From Epiperipatus broadwayi (lineage: Eukaryota > Onychophora > Udeonychophora > Euonychophora > Peripatidae), in the NCBI GenBank assembly GCA_028023455.1, contig JAQFVV010006312.1:930001-994000 (forward strand): a stretch of 64,000 bases of DNA, written 5' to 3'. Shown here piece after piece: positions 35,831-48,092 of the stretch. The position numbers and the translations under genes were made by a program. The notes under the pieces are model-generated. The model searched no databases, had not been told where the DNA came from, and saw nothing but the letters and a program-made list of their open reading frames with translations. Numbering within the stretch: the first letter of the stretch is position 1; the number at the start of each line of letters is the position of its first letter.

Positions 35831-36870
35831 TTTATAATACCTTTAATGCTATCACTGCTTTTTTCTTTTCCTCTGAGAATAATTCACCAGGTGCAACAAC
35901 TTAGAAAAACTATGTGAAACATACTATTTAGGCTATATATTCTAGGCTCTTCCACTTCTGTTGTAGATAAAGAAATTTTTAAATAAGACTATCTAAACTT
36001 ACAATCTTTTTCTGATGAAATTTCTATCTCATTTAAATTCAGTTTCAAGCCAATTCATTAGTAATTATATTGCCTCAAGCAAAGATCACTATTAAAAAAT
36101 GCCAGCCTATTAAATATGCTTCCATTATTTCTTTTTTTAATTTTCAATAGTTTAAGCAAAAAGAAAAAGGAAATCAGAAATTTTGGGTGAATAGTCAGGG
36201 ATGGAAATGTGCACAAACAAAAAATTCCATTATTACAGTTAGTATAAGATGTCTAATGGCATGAAAGGAGATAGAAAATACTGTTTGTACCTAATCTTTA
36301 ATGAACCAATATACTATCCTACAAGCCAGAAGCCTTTAATCTGAAAATTGTTCCACTATCTGCCACCTGTAGAGCCATTAATAATCTAAGTATATAAACT
36401 TTATACTTTTTCTAGCTGAAATTTGATTTGGATAAATATTTATAGATACCTATGAGTGATACATATATACATGTGTGCATATATATTTATATATTCGCAT
36501 AAATGTACTCATGGATATATCAATAAATTATTTTTACTGCTATACTTGCTTCAAAATATAACAATTGTAGATAATTGGAGGAGGGGTATATAAATAGTTC
36601 CTAGCAAGTATTTCTCCCAGAACATTTTTTTTTTGTTGGGATGGAGACGCCTTCTCAATAATCTTTATTTCTAGATACATTTTATTTTCAAACACCAGTA
36701 TTTTTTTTCAAACAACTTATGTCAAAAATAACCTTAAAAAATCATAATGCCTCTTAAATAAGTTGACCGATATAATTTTCAAAAATATATTCATAATCAT
36801 ATGCATATTTTTGGCAAAACTACTGATTGAAATAAGTGACTGGTTAAAAAATAGAGGATTTATAAATTTG
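35831..36870. other. AT-rich DNA, nothing recognised
   Basis: May contain the unrecognisable 5' end of LINE-G near 35830-36000. No other ORF, tandem repeat or foldback arm. Confidence 0.55.
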
Positions 36871-37367
36871 TAAATATAGGGGATTTGAATGCAGACTTTC
36901 AAGCTACTTTCAGCTATATAATCTATATTATACAACTGATACACATGACCACACACATGTGAAAAAGATAAATGTTCTCTACTATACGTATTTCATGCTA
37001 AACCAGCATACAAGTTGGTCCAATTCAGCATCTAAACACACACATATATGATAAGTTCTCAGTTTATATTAAGGTAGCAAATCTTCAAACTTTAATAGAC
37101 AGGCTTTAATCTCTTCAGCCATCCACACCATTGAAAATATCTGATGGAACACCATAATTTCTTGATGATGCCAATATTATTGTCATGCCCATGCTCTAAG
37201 TCATTCTAATCCCCCATGCATAGGACCCTGGTTCAGTATGAAATAACGTATATTGGAGATCATTTATCTTATTCACATGTGTATGGTCATGTGTATCGGG
37301 GTATGAGATAATAGATTGGATGGCTGAATGAAGCTTGAAAGTCTGGGCTCAAATTCCCTATATTTAT
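36871..37367. mobile_element. Foldback element FB1, complete but shortened copy
   Basis: Left arm from 36871 ('AAATATAGGGGATTTGAAT', 'CACATGACCACACACATG', 'TCATGCTAAACCAGCAT', 'CAAACTTTAATAGACAGGC'). Right arm 37215-37367 ('GGTTCAGTATGAAATAACG', 'CACATGTGTATGGTCATGTG', 'GCTTGAAAGTCTGGGCTCAA'), ending ATTCCCTATATTTA. The right arm lacks the inner part present in the left, so it is asymmetric. The B-box-like motif is GGCTCAAATTCC here, a variant. Confidence 0.72.
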
Positions 37368-39179
37368 ATCTAAACTCCAGGGATATAAAGTATACCTGTA
37401 CTTAAATATTAAAGTAAATTTATATAACTCATATATAGATAATTATAAATGATCGAGCATAAATCAATAAAAATAATGCGTTATTGCGCATCCACTTGCG
37501 AATGCATTGGGTTTACATTTCAAGTTTTAATCAAGCTTAGATTTGTTTTCAGGTCGCTTAACGCATTATTAATCCAACTAATTATCCAATATCTATCGAT
37601 AAAGTAAATATTTGTGTAAAAAGTAAAACAAAAATGGAAAATTGTTTAAATTTTCGTTATTGTTGGTAAATCCATTAAATAATGACTTTCTTTCACTGTT
37701 TATTTATGAAAAGCTGTTAGGATGCTTTTGTCTTATAGCAAATTGTTGAAATTTAGTTATTTTTGCTTTTTTTTTTCTAATAACAATTTTTATTTTATTT
37801 TAGAATATTCTTTCTAATGTTTGACATTAGTTTTAATGGTAACCGACCACTTTAATCGATTAATTTTTAAGTCTTTTGAATCTTAGTTTAAAATTAATTT
37901 TATAACTCCTTAATCCTATTTTAAAATTCTGTTCTTTCGTTTTGACTTTCTCAATATTTTTTTCCCTGTATATATTTTTTTAATAACTTTCATTTGACTT
38001 TTTTTAAAGACGTTATGTCATGTTAGATTAAAATGGATTAGGTAGGGGTAAAACATTCATGATTCTAACATATGGTAAAGTTGGCAGAAGAAGCTAAGCT
38101 ATTAGTTGACATTAAAATTTATTTATAAAAATTTGGTCGAAGTGAAGTATGTTTTTTGTAAAAATAATTTTAGCAAGAGTTAATTTATCTGTACTTGACA
38201 TGATTGTCTCCCAATCACAATTATATGTATACCTATATATACATACACACGAGATTATAGTTAAATAATTAATGCACAGCTAACATTACACTTGTCACCA
38301 TTATTATTAGATACTTAAAGTTGACTTAGACTCCTTGTAATCATACTGTTGCCATTCTGCCCTTTGAAAATATAATAGATTAAAAATAGTGATTGCTTTC
38401 TTAATCTTTGCTGGTGTCATGATTGGAAACAACAATTGTCAACATTATTCTATAATAGGCTAGACATGTTACTGTTTAAAAAATATTTGTATTTCGAAAG
38501 ATAAGACGTTTTTAAAGATACAACTGGAATGGTTAGAAATATTGAAAAAAGATATATGTATAAACCATTTTTTTATTGATCTTTTGTTAGAGAAAAAAAA
38601 TATGGATTGATAGAAAAGACTTTTATTGAGAAATTTATATGCGAACTAAATGTAAAAATAACTGTACTGTAAGGATGGAATGTTGTTTAAAAGACTTTTA
38701 TTAAAAAATTTATATGTGAAAATAAATAGTATTTTTATTCACATAATGCCATATAAAAATAAGTGTAATGATGGGATGCTATTTATTTTTGGTTTATATA
38801 ATACAAATGAATGTTATTTTGATAAGAGTGAAATTGCAATGAGTTAAAAAAAATTGCAACAGATTTGCTCTTGATATAATATTACTACTATTAGTGAGCT
38901 GAGTTCAGTAAACTAGTAGGATTAACAAAGTTTATAAAAGTTTGGTGGCTGAAAATAAATACAATAAAAATGGATAAAAATATAAAAAAATATAAGCATT
39001 GAATAAAAATGTAAAACAACCTCCTATTATTGGACTTGTTTTAATAATAATAATAAAAAACTAAAAAGATGAAACTATATATTTGAAATATGTGAAAGAG
39101 TGTTACAACAAATTATAAAAAAGAACAAAAAAAAACTTGCTACATCTTCTGATTTGTAAAGATTTTAAATGAAGTGACA
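37368..39179. other. AT-rich DNA, no gene recognised
   Basis: Short, AT-biased, stop-rich sequence. The segment from about 39100 leads into the RTE-like RT fragment. An imperfect direct repeat, AAAAGACTTTTATTGAGAAA and AAAAGACTTTTATTAAAAAA, occurs at about 38615 and 38690. Confidence 0.5.
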
Positions 39180-39410
39180 AGCAATTAAATCTGTGAAAAA
39201 GCAAAAGTTCCAGGGAATGACGGAATTACTACTGCTATCTTAAAAGAAGCAAGTGAAGAAACAGAAAAATTGTTGGCAAAATTATATACCAAATGCCTAA
39301 ATAATAAAGATATACTAGAAAATTGTAAGAATACAGTAGCAATATTGACATTTAAAAAATAGATAACATAGAAATTACCGAGTTATCAGGCTTACTAATA
39401 TAAATAGTGA
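39180..39410 (+). pseudogene. RTE-like LINE, RT fragment (5' block)
   Basis: Plus-strand reading from about 39190 gives 'KVPGNDGITTAILKEASEET', then 'LLAKLYTKCLNNKDILENCK', then 'NTVAILTFKK'. It matches the RT finger order K(A)PGPDGIT-ELLK, LFNKIL-G-IPE-WK, -IILLYKKG of RTE/BovB-type LINEs. A 'NYRPISLL'-like block ('ITELSGL' region) follows in decayed form. It pairs with the 47200-48092 block of the same strand. Confidence 0.7.
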
Positions 39411-39723
39411 ACACACTTTTTGTATAAACTTGATATAATGCAGCTCTTTATATATCATACTTCAAAATAACTGACAGTTACAACTATTTAACAGAAGTCT
39501 TCCTCAAAGTTATAATATGTGCTGTATATTTATAAATGAATATACTCTATTATAATAATTTACATATACAAAACAAATTTTTTATACATACTAAAAACAC
39601 ACAAATTTTTAGTTTACTTCAATGTGATTTTTTTGTATATTTATATCAAATTAAATATGATTAAATAGTCAATTTTAATAGTAATTTATAAGAGCATGAT
39701 ATCTTTATAATTTTTAGAAATAT
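39411..39723. other. Decayed sequence between RTE 5' block and LINE-alpha B
   Basis: By position this should hold RTE-like RT sequence leading to the first catalytic aspartate, but I cannot read a convincing motif. Otherwise AT-rich with no feature. Confidence 0.35.
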
Positions 39724-39780
39724 ATTATTATTATCATCATCATCATCATTATCATTATTATTATTGTTATTATTATTATG
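39724..39780 (-). repeat. ATT/ATC/GTT tail at the 3' end of LINE-alpha B
   Basis: Mixed trinucleotides (TTA, TCA, TTG) end in ATTATTATTATG, followed by TTTCAAAAAAGTACTTTATT. This is the same junction as copies A (10501) and C (44575). Confidence 0.85.
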
Positions 39781-40255
39781 TTTCAAAAAAGTACTTTATT
39801 TATGAACAAAGAATTACATTTGCTATAAGCCACTCCATAAACATATGTTTACATTGCTAGTGAAAGGTACAAGTTAAGGTATATATAATGTATTTTTTAG
39901 GATTATACATTTTGGGGGGAGGATTGCTAGTTTATACATTTATTTGCTAATTTACCTTTGGATATATCTTATACAACTACTTTTGATGGGTGTTACATTT
40001 GTGATCTTTACTTTCTGTAATTTGAGTTCTCAAAAGTCTTGTGTTATCACTGTTGAATTGCAAACATCAATGTATATATTTGTTGCATTACTGAGTTTAG
40101 TATGTTTTCCAGTGTTTGAGCCTTAATTTTGTTGTTACAGTCCTCTATCAATAATATGCAGTCAAAGATTACATTCTCTCTATTTTTATTTGTTGGCACA
40201 TGGCACATCTTTTGGAGAAAAAAGATTTAATTGATGGCATTGATTGGTGGTTATA

Positions 40256-40351
40256 CATAGTCACCTTAGATGTTTGATTGTTGTGTTATCAGTGCCAAAG
40301 TTGCATAGTCACCTTAGATGTTTGATTGTTGTGTTATCAGTGCCAAGGTTG
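40256..40351. repeat. 48-bp tandem duplication in LINE-alpha B
   Basis: 40256-40303 and 40304-40351 are head-to-tail copies ('CATAGTCACCTTAGATGTTT' start), differing by one base near their ends (CCAAAGTTG against CCAAGGTTG). They lie just downstream of the ORF2 end on the minus strand, so the duplication is recent. Confidence 0.9.
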
Positions 40352-40379
40352 CTGTGAAAATGTCTTGTTGTGCAATTTT

Positions 40380-42522
40380 ATTATCTCTGGCTTGTAAATT
40401 TGCCAGTTTGATATTAAATGTTGATGGATGTCACCTTGTGTTGTTACCTAAGGTGAAAGTGCAATGAGTGAACCAATATGCATAAAGCACAAAAGTAGCT
40501 GCACAGACTGATGGGATCAAGTCTTTGTAATATGAGTTAAAAAGATTGTCTGAAGGGTGGTATTGTGTTGTCTTTATACTTTTTTCATGATATTGTGAAT
40601 TCTGTCTAGTGCTGGACAATGATAGAAAAGATGTTGCTGTTTTTTTTCAACCCTTTGACATAGGGAGCAAAAAGGATCAATATTGGTATACAGTCTCTGG
40701 TATATCAAAAAATATGATGTGGACAATGAATGAATATTTAATCTCATCAAAAAAATCAAAATATTTTGGCTCTAGAGACCATTTTGAAAACTTATGGAGT
40801 AATTGTTGATTGTTAATTCTAAGCATTGTCAAATTTGGATGTATTAATGAATAAATTTGCCAATATGAGTACTTGTATATTGTTTGAAGCAATATCTGTG
40901 CAGATATGGTTTTAATATAATTAATGATGAATGATAGTTGGTCATAGGTGGGGAGATGGCCTATCTGTTGGTGTTATTTGAAGAAGATATTGAAGCATTG
41001 GAAAGTGTTTGGCCATGGCTATTATTAGGTTTGTGGTCTTCTGTAAATGCAAAGAATAAATATTATGAAATCCCAGTCCATTGTGTAATATCTGTTGAAC
41101 TGCTTTGCAGATATTGACACTGTCTTCCTCTGCCATAAGAGCTCATTGCAAAGAGAAGAGATTTTGTTTACAAAATCTTTAGAAAAGGTAACAATGGGTG
41201 AGTAATAAGTAATTTTTGTTGTGACTAGCTGGTTAAATAAACAGCTGGATCTTGGAATATATATTGATAGATATGCCTTCAAGAGTGAAGTAGTGATCTA
41301 CTCCATCTCTTCTTTGAGTTTGTTCTGGATTTGAAATCCCATAAAGGCAAATGGCTTTTCCCCATATAAGCCTGTGTATTGTTTAGTATTGTAAAGAGAT
41401 CAAATTGCAGTCTTATTTAGATTAAAGTTGAGTTTGTGTGTAACTGTGAATTCTTATAGTATTCTATGCAAAGTTGGTAGGTATTTTTTGTATGGAAGGA
41501 AGACAATTATGTCATCCATTTAGGCAATACATGTTACCTGCTGAGATGTGTTTGGTATTTGGAAGCCAATAAATGTTTGCTGGATTCTCACTAAAAGAGA
41601 GTTGATATAGGAAATGAAGAGTAATGAACTCAGGAGAAATCCTTGTGAGATTGATTGTGTTGGAGTAAAGGATATGGAATTTCTGCTGCTGAGTGTGATG
41701 TGTGTTTTGCGATTCAGCAGCAAGTTAGTTGTGGCAGTATGAAGTATTGTGGTGGTGGCCAACATTTCAATTAATATCTTGATTGCCACAGAATCAAAAG
41801 CTGATGCAATGCCTATTTGGACTGAAACTGGTCTATACTTTTGTTAGCCTTGCACTGAGCTCAAACTTGCTTTGAAAAGAAGTGCTGCTTGTCCTGTTGG
41901 TGATTTCTTTTTTGCAAATTGGTATGGCTCAATCAACAAAAGGAGATATGGCTCAATATTATCTTTAATGACTTTCTCAAAGATCTTGATGGCTATTGGG
42001 CCTATGGAGATAGGCCAAAGGTTGTGAAGCATTGTTATTTGGGTTGGTTTCTTATTAAATGGTACTATCACAATTGGATAAAGATTCTCAATGTTGTATA
42101 TTTTTTGAGAGATAGTTTGCAAGATTACATAACACTTGAGTAGTTGAATGGCTGAGATGCTCATACACAAATTTTGGTATGCCATGAGTACCTGGATGAC
42201 ATGCATTGGTCAGCGTGGCAAGTTTTATTGCAAATTTTTTAGTGGAAAATGGTGTGTTCATTTCAGATGGTCTAAAATAACCAGAAGGTGGATTGATACT
42301 TAAATGTAGGTTCAATCATATTGTGCACTTCATGTATAGTTGCTCCAATTCTAAATACCATGGGCACTCTAATGGTGGAGGGGAAACTCATGGCCCATCT
42401 GATATAGCTTATAGTCCATGTGTATTGTTAACTGAGGGAGATTTTACTTTTTTTGATGACTAGGTAGTCTTTAAGTGCTTCACATGTGTTGTTATATGTT
42501 TGGGTGAATGTGTGTATGTATG

Positions 42523-42559
<37 letters not shown>

Positions 42560-43515
42560 TGATATGTATGTATGTATATATATATATATATATATATATG
42601 CTGATATGTATTATGAGTGGGTTTAGTCATTGTTATCCTCTTTTGTAGTTCATCTGCTAGAGCTAAAATCCTGGATGGTGAGGATGTTTTCTTGATGTAT
42701 GATCAATATTAAAAGAAAATATGTTTATGTATGCCTGATATCTTTGGACAGCACTTAGTTGTAGTCCTTCAAGTTTATGGGGCATGATATATGTTTCAGA
42801 AAAAAGGAATTCTGGAATGGATGCCAGTATTAGAATTATCCTTGCTTTCTTAAGTAATAGTGTGATTGGATGGATTTCAGTTGTATCAAGTGTTGCAGTT
42901 TGAGCAGAGTGGTCTGAGAATGGAGATGGACTGAGCTTGAGGCTAATGTAATGATGCAGCATTGGTGAATTGTTTGTCAATTAAAAAAGTGTACCAGTTA
43001 TTGTGAAATGTTACTGTGTTTGATGGTAGAAAGCTTCAGCACTCACAAGTGGTATTTCTATTTAATGCAGCCATTTTTGTGATGAAGTCTATACATTATG
43101 TTAAAATCTCCCATGATAATAGTTGGGTAAGGAGTTGATGATAGCAGTGAGTTAACAGTAAGTATGATGTTTGATATAATGTTGTTTCCAGATGGGATAT
43201 TAAGAATGGTTGTCTGGTGAAATGTTGCTATCAACAAGTTTGAATCAATATAGATGATCTTGAATGATGTGAAGAGACAGGTTGGGGTTAAAGTAGACCA
43301 GTTTCACCTGAAGGTGATGATGTGTCCCTGGAGCAAGCAAAGAATCCCTGTGTGAAAATGTTCTGTAGAGTCAATCTGTAATCCTCTATATATTTTTGTC
43401 TTCAGAAATCCTAATATCTGTGTTTGTGTGATTTCAGTCCATTGTCTAAGTTGATGTAATTTGTTTGCTGAATTTAAAATGTGCACATTAAATGCTGTTA
43501 TTCTGATCTTCATAA
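40380..43515 (-). pseudogene. LINE-alpha B ORF2 remnant
   Basis: Endonuclease start 'MKIRITAFNVHILNSANKLH' with 'LGFLKTKIYRGLQID' (from 43512), then 'SPMLHHYISLKLSPSPFSDH' (42970-42900). The linker reads 'YIRWAMSFPSTIRVPM'. RT pieces are 'NACHPGTHGIPKFVYEHLSH', 'LWPISIGPIAIKIFEKVIKD' and 'SISQGFLLSSLLFISYIN'. The catalytic block is 'CIA*MDDIIV', where the Tyr codon of YMDD is a stop (near 41520). The C-terminus has CX2CX8HX4C (CSLCQRVEKKQQHLFYHC, about 40615-40680) and ends after 'HCTFTLGNNTR'. At least ten frame breaks. Confidence 0.82.
42516..42612. repeat. (TATG)n(TA)n microsatellite, duplicated, in the LINE-alpha B linker
   Basis: A unit of TGTATG repeats, a TA run and TGCTGATA occurs twice in tandem (about 42516-42566 and 42567-42612). 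It interrupts the endonuclease-RT linker of copy B and is absent from copy A. Confidence 0.9.
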
Positions 43516-44519
43516 CTAATGTATGTGAGAATTGTTTGCATTGTACATACATACATACATATACATCAGTTGTTCATTTTCATTGTATGAGCTGTATATT
43601 GTTGGAATTTTATTGGTTAGTCAGATAGGAGTGATGTTCATTGATGACCAATTTTCTGTTTGAATTCTGATTAATGATAATGCACTGTTGTGCTCTTCTG
43701 TTTTTGGTTGTCTATTGTTTTTGTTTCTTTTTGGGTGACATGGCCTTTTCTTTTGTTCTATTGTACTTAGCTTAACTATATGTTGATGTGTTATTTTTTA
43801 TTGTGTGTGTGATGTTTGTTTTATTGATGCTTTGTGTTTCACTGAAAATGATTCGTGATAATTCAGTTCAATTAATATTTGTATCATTCAGGTGTTGTAT
43901 GTTTTGATCCATGTCTGCATTATTTGGAGCTTCTTGCATGACATCTGGATCTATTTGATGCATGCTGTTTGGTTTATTTATGCTATTGTTTTTGGTGATA
44001 GTTGTTCTTCAGATGAATAAATTGTCTGCATATTGTTATTCATATCTAAATTTATGTTAACTTTTGATATGTGGCTCATGTCTTCAGTTTGTATGAAATT
44101 GAACTGATTATTTGTCTGTTATGATTGTAGACTCTTTCTGTTATTGTATTGTTTTTCCAAATGGCTACTGTTTAATTTATCTATGTTTCTGTTATTTTTG
44201 TTTGAAATTTTGATTAATAAGAGGGATTAAGAGTTTTCCCTCAAATGGAGAAGTTGTTTGAATATTGTTGTACATATTTGGATTTATATTATCATTGTTT
44301 TTATGGTTGGTATCTTCAGTATGTGTGGTTGAGCAACTCATTTGTATTTTGTGATTGTGGACTCTTTTTGCTGGAACATTGCATTGCCACATGGTGCCCA
44401 CATGTGTGGCATATGAGTTTGAGTCCTCTTATGAAGAAGCTCATCTATTTCTATACCCCAGTACTGGTATACCACAATAGCTTTGATTTCAAGCTGAGAT
44501 TGTATCCAGAAATGGATGC

Positions 44520-44577
44520 AAACAATATTATTATTATTATTGTTGTTGATGTTGTTTTTATTATTATTATGTTTCAA
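44520..44577 (-). repeat. ATT/GTT tail at the 3' end of LINE-alpha C
   Basis: ATT and GTT triplets end ATTATTATTATG, followed by TTTCAATTATTGACTC, the same junction class as copies A and B. The tract separates the 5' end of copy B from the 3' end of copy C. The poly-Asn frame 44577-44338 starts in it and is not a gene. Confidence 0.85.
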
Positions 44578-46922
44578 TTATTGACTCAAAAAGAATTACT
44601 TAAGATACATTTGAAAGCATGAGGTCTTGAATGCAATTGATTCATGATATTGCATATGTAATAAAAGTTTACAATCTTGATTGGGAAAAGGAAAAAACAT
44701 GATTTATATTAATTAAAAGAAAAATAATTATTACATAACAAGATACATATGTCAAATTAGATTTACATAGAATCTTTAAATATGATATATGATGGAGGGA
44801 TTGAAGTTTGTGTTAGATTGACATTTGGTTGCAATAACAATTGGACTTATTCAGTGAGAGTACTATAGTTTTTATAGCCAAATCTTATTGTTCATATGTT
44901 ACATAAGTTCTATGTGTAAAGAAATGGAAAAATACTAGTCCGCATGAGTTGAATTTTTGGAAAATAAAAAAACACTGGTTTAGTACGAATTGCAATCTGG
45001 GAGAATAAAAAACACTAGTCTGCATGAATTATATCTTGGCAAAGCAGAAAAATAGTAGTCAGTGTAAAGTGCATCCTGGAAAAATGAAAAATACTAGTTG
45101 AGCATGGATTGCATCTTGGAAAAGTAGAAAACCAGTGGTCAACAGGAATTGCATCTTGAGGAAAATGGAAAAACTCTAATCAGCACAACTGCATTCTGGG
45201 AATGGAAAAATATCATTTCAGCATGAATTTCATCCTTTGAATTAAAGTTTAGTTGCCTTGAGTTTGACTGGCCTGCTTAGATTGACTTCTGTGATATTGA
45301 ACTATTGTAATCAATGTCTGAAACATAGTTGTGTATATAGAGATGAAATGCCAGGAAAATTGCTAGTAGTCTCTACTGTGCTTGTGGACACTTATAGGTT
45401 GGAATACTCTCTCATGAATGATCAGGTTCTTGCAAAAGTTTCTAGAGGGACTGTGTTGTCATCTTGTGATTTTAGCTGGTGTAGTTTATTGTTAAAGATG
45501 GATGGATGCTTCCTGGTGTTGTTCTCTAACAAAAAGTTGCAACAGCTACACCAGAAGGCAAACAGAGTAAATATGGTTGCATGTGCTTTAGGAATGTTTA
45601 ATCTTTGGAATGACTGAATTATAAGGTGGATAGAAGTAACAACTTGCCTGTGTACATCTAGCATAATTGGTGATGTGGAGTTTAGCACTCAGCAGTCATT
45701 GAGAAGATGTAGTTGAGTCTTCTCAGCTTTGTGGAATAGCTCACGAATGTAGATACAATATGCCACAGAAAAAAAGGATGTTAGAAGTATGTGCAGGTAG
45801 AGTCTAATTAGGAAGACAAAAAACTTCAGTTCTAGTGTTCATTTTTTAAATTGATGGAGAAAGTAATGGTTATTTATTCCAAGCATGAGAGGGGGTAATC
45901 ATTGCTAAAGTCTGGATAAAACAGGTGGTATATTTGCCAGTAAGTGTACTTGGAATTGTGGGAGAGGCTAATGTAATTGGTGGTACCTAGGATTGAGCAA
46001 ATAAGATGTGAGATATGGTATTAAAGGAGGGTTATTTGCAGAAGTTACTTTTAGCAGACACATAAAGTTTTGGAACCAATTGATAATAGTTGCTATTAGG
46101 TTAATGGCTTTTTGTATGTAGAACATTTGAATGCTGTTCAGGCCTAGACCATTGTACAAGGGTTGGTGGTTGAGACATTTTATGGATATTGATAGTTTTG
46201 CAGCCCCCAAGCAATTTATTGGCCATGGAGTTGATGATAGAAATGAAAATCTTTAAAAATTTGATGATAGATGTATAGTATGTGATTTTTGTCATAGAAA
46301 AAGTATTAAATGGGTGTATCTTGGAATAAATTGATGGATATGCCTTAGAAAGTGAATTGGTAATTTGAATTACAAAATCTTGTAATTTGGTTTGTATTTT
46401 GATTTTTATACCAAGGAAGCCTTTGTAAAAGGGAAATCCTAAGAATGGAATGAGTTTTCCTTGGAAAACTTGGAAACATTTGTGAATAGAGTCCATGCAG
46501 AGTTTTTTTTTTAGGATTAAAGTACAGTTTGTAGGCTGCTGTGCAGTCATTAAAAATGATTTATAACTATGGGAAGTTGTTTCTGAGAAGGCAGGAAGAC
46601 AGAGATGTTATCCATGTAGACTATGCCAGGAACGTATTGGTAAGTGTGGAATTTGGATTTCAGTAATTTTATTCTGTATTTGCTGTAAAAGTGGATTTAT
46701 GCAGGGTGTAAAATAATGAGCTTAGGGGAAACTCTTGTGAGACTGACTGCATGGAATTGAAGGATGGTGAACCACCAAAGTAATGTGCGACTTACATTTA
46801 GGCTGGTAATCAGCTATAACAATGTAGGTGAGATGGTGGTGTTAGAGAGCACTTGAATAAGTGGGTTAATTGAGATGGAGTCAAAAGCTTTGTGCATGCC
46901 AAGCTGGACTGCAATGGGATTA
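44578..46922 (-). mobile_element. LINE-alpha copy C, minus strand, truncated within the RT
   Basis: Begins (5') within the RT at about 46922 ('NPIAVQLGMHKAFDSIS') and runs to a 3' end at 44578. RT blocks: FDSI, 'QSVSQEFPLSSLF' (family QSIPQGSPLSALLF), then 'VYMDNISVF', where YMDD is changed to YMDN. Thumb and C-terminal readings are 'FLGFPFYKGFLGIKIKIQTK', 'TKITYYTSIIKF', 'YNGLGLNSIQMFYIQKAINL' and 'LFAFWCSCCNFLLENNTRKH'. The 3' UTR is about 850 bp, far longer than in copy A, because it holds a minisatellite. Frames are broken in several places. Confidence 0.82.
44921..45239. repeat. Minisatellite of eight 40-bp units in the LINE-alpha C 3' UTR
   Basis: Eight diverged units of about 39-41 bp, each with the pattern GAAAAATACTAGTCAGCATG followed by AATTGCATCTTGG, with variable spacers. 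The array is between the trinucleotide tail and the end of ORF2. It is not present in the 3' UTRs of copies A and B. Confidence 0.8.
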
Positions 46923-47199
46923 TGTTTATTATAATTACTATATATTTTAAATTTTATTGTTATATTTAACCAGTTCTGTGCAAAATCTTTATTAAAATAA
47001 TTGCAAATATTCTCTAGCAGATTTTGGATTCAACCAATTAAGATATCAAGCTGAATTTAAAAGTGGTTTTACCACAATGGAACCAGTGAATATGAGATCG
47101 CCATCATTCTTTGGACTTTCTAAAAGATTTTTGCCTTTATTAGCATTTCTGCAGGTTTTGGTCTATCAAGATATAGACTCAGGATAGTAATCTATTTCT
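46923..47199. other. Unassigned sequence between LINE-alpha C and the RTE-like 3' block
   Basis: No LINE-alpha similarity beyond 46922. Part may be decayed RTE-like RT. I see nothing decisive. Confidence 0.4.
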
Positions 47200-48092
47200 G
47201 AAAATATTTATAAACTGCAACACAATGACTGATTCTATAATAGTATTTAAAAAAACCAATGTTGATAAAAGTGTGTGATAGGATGATTCCATAATCTCCA
47301 AAACATTTTATAGCAGTTTTACATAAAGTATTGTGTTGATTAAATGGAAAAATAAAAAAATAAAATATATGGATATTATTTAAGTCATCTACATTTTGCA
47401 AATGAAGAAGTTGTTTTTGCAAAAAAGAGTAGGACTAAAAATAAATACAAAAAGAATTAAAATAATGTTCAATAAATTTTCTCAGAAGAAAAAAATAAAT
47501 TTTAATAATCATGATTTAAAGGAGTTAACACAAATAATTTGATTATATTAGTTATACAGATAAAAAAAATACTAGATGAAATTAATCACAAAAATTAGTG
47601 TTTTAGATAAAAATAGTATTAAAAAATATGCCTATGTGCTTGATAAGGAGTATTTTTAATAATGTATACTACCAATTCTTACATATGAATCTGAAGCCTG
47701 AATATTTAATAGAAAAACATTATAGAGACCAGTTTACACAATAAAGTATGGAATGATATATGTTAGGAGAAACAAAAAAAAGATTGAAAATTAAACAATG
47801 GCTAAGAGATCAAAGTGATATCAATGATATAATTGAAAGAAAAGATTGGAATTGAGGTGGACTAACCACATTGATAAAAAAGATGATAGTAGATAGAATG
47901 TTGAAGTCTTAAAGTGGATTCTAAAACATTGTAAAAGACTTCAAAAGGGACTATATGTGTCAGGGATAGATGAAATAAGAAACTTTATAAGATGATACAG
48001 AAAGTAAGGATCACAGAACAGAGAAACTGGATTGAACATTGAAAGACCTTGATTTTTCTATGTATAGATTGAAAATGATAATGATGATGATA
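47200..48092 (+). pseudogene. RTE-like LINE, RT palm to 3' end (3' block)
   Basis: The order on the plus strand is: a decayed 'DDSIISKTFYSSFT' (family GDTISPKLFTA), 'LSHLHFANEEVVFA' (family LSHLRFADDIVLFA, both catalytic D lost), 'GLKINTKRIKIMFNKFS', 'YAYVLDKEYF', 'ILPILTYESEA' (family VLPVMTYGCETW), and 'IDKKDDSR' (family ARRTDNRW). A 'GSQNRETGLNIE' block at about 48005-48045 fits the family QDR-W-LGEAY. The element ends in a short ATGATAATGATGATGATAA tail near 48070-48092. Frames shift repeatedly. Palm residues up to the FADD block would lie partly before the B/C insertion. Confidence 0.75.

Larger units (their letters stand above)
39781..44515 (-). mobile_element. LINE-alpha copy B, minus strand, 5' truncated
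   Basis: About 4.7 kb: a partial ORF1 (44515 to about 43600), ORF2 endonuclease (43552-42663), RT (42320-41400), C-terminus (41282-40380) and a 3' UTR. The 5' end abuts the trinucleotide tail of copy C. ORF1 keeps a damaged zinc knuckle near 44360-44410 (RGLKLICHTCGHHVAMQCS; one residue short between the second C and H). Inactive throughout. Confidence 0.85.

Noticed and set aside
44921-45239. CRISPR-like array
   Set aside because: Units are contiguous, diverged 40-bp tandem repeats without regular unique spacers, in a eukaryotic LINE 3' UTR.
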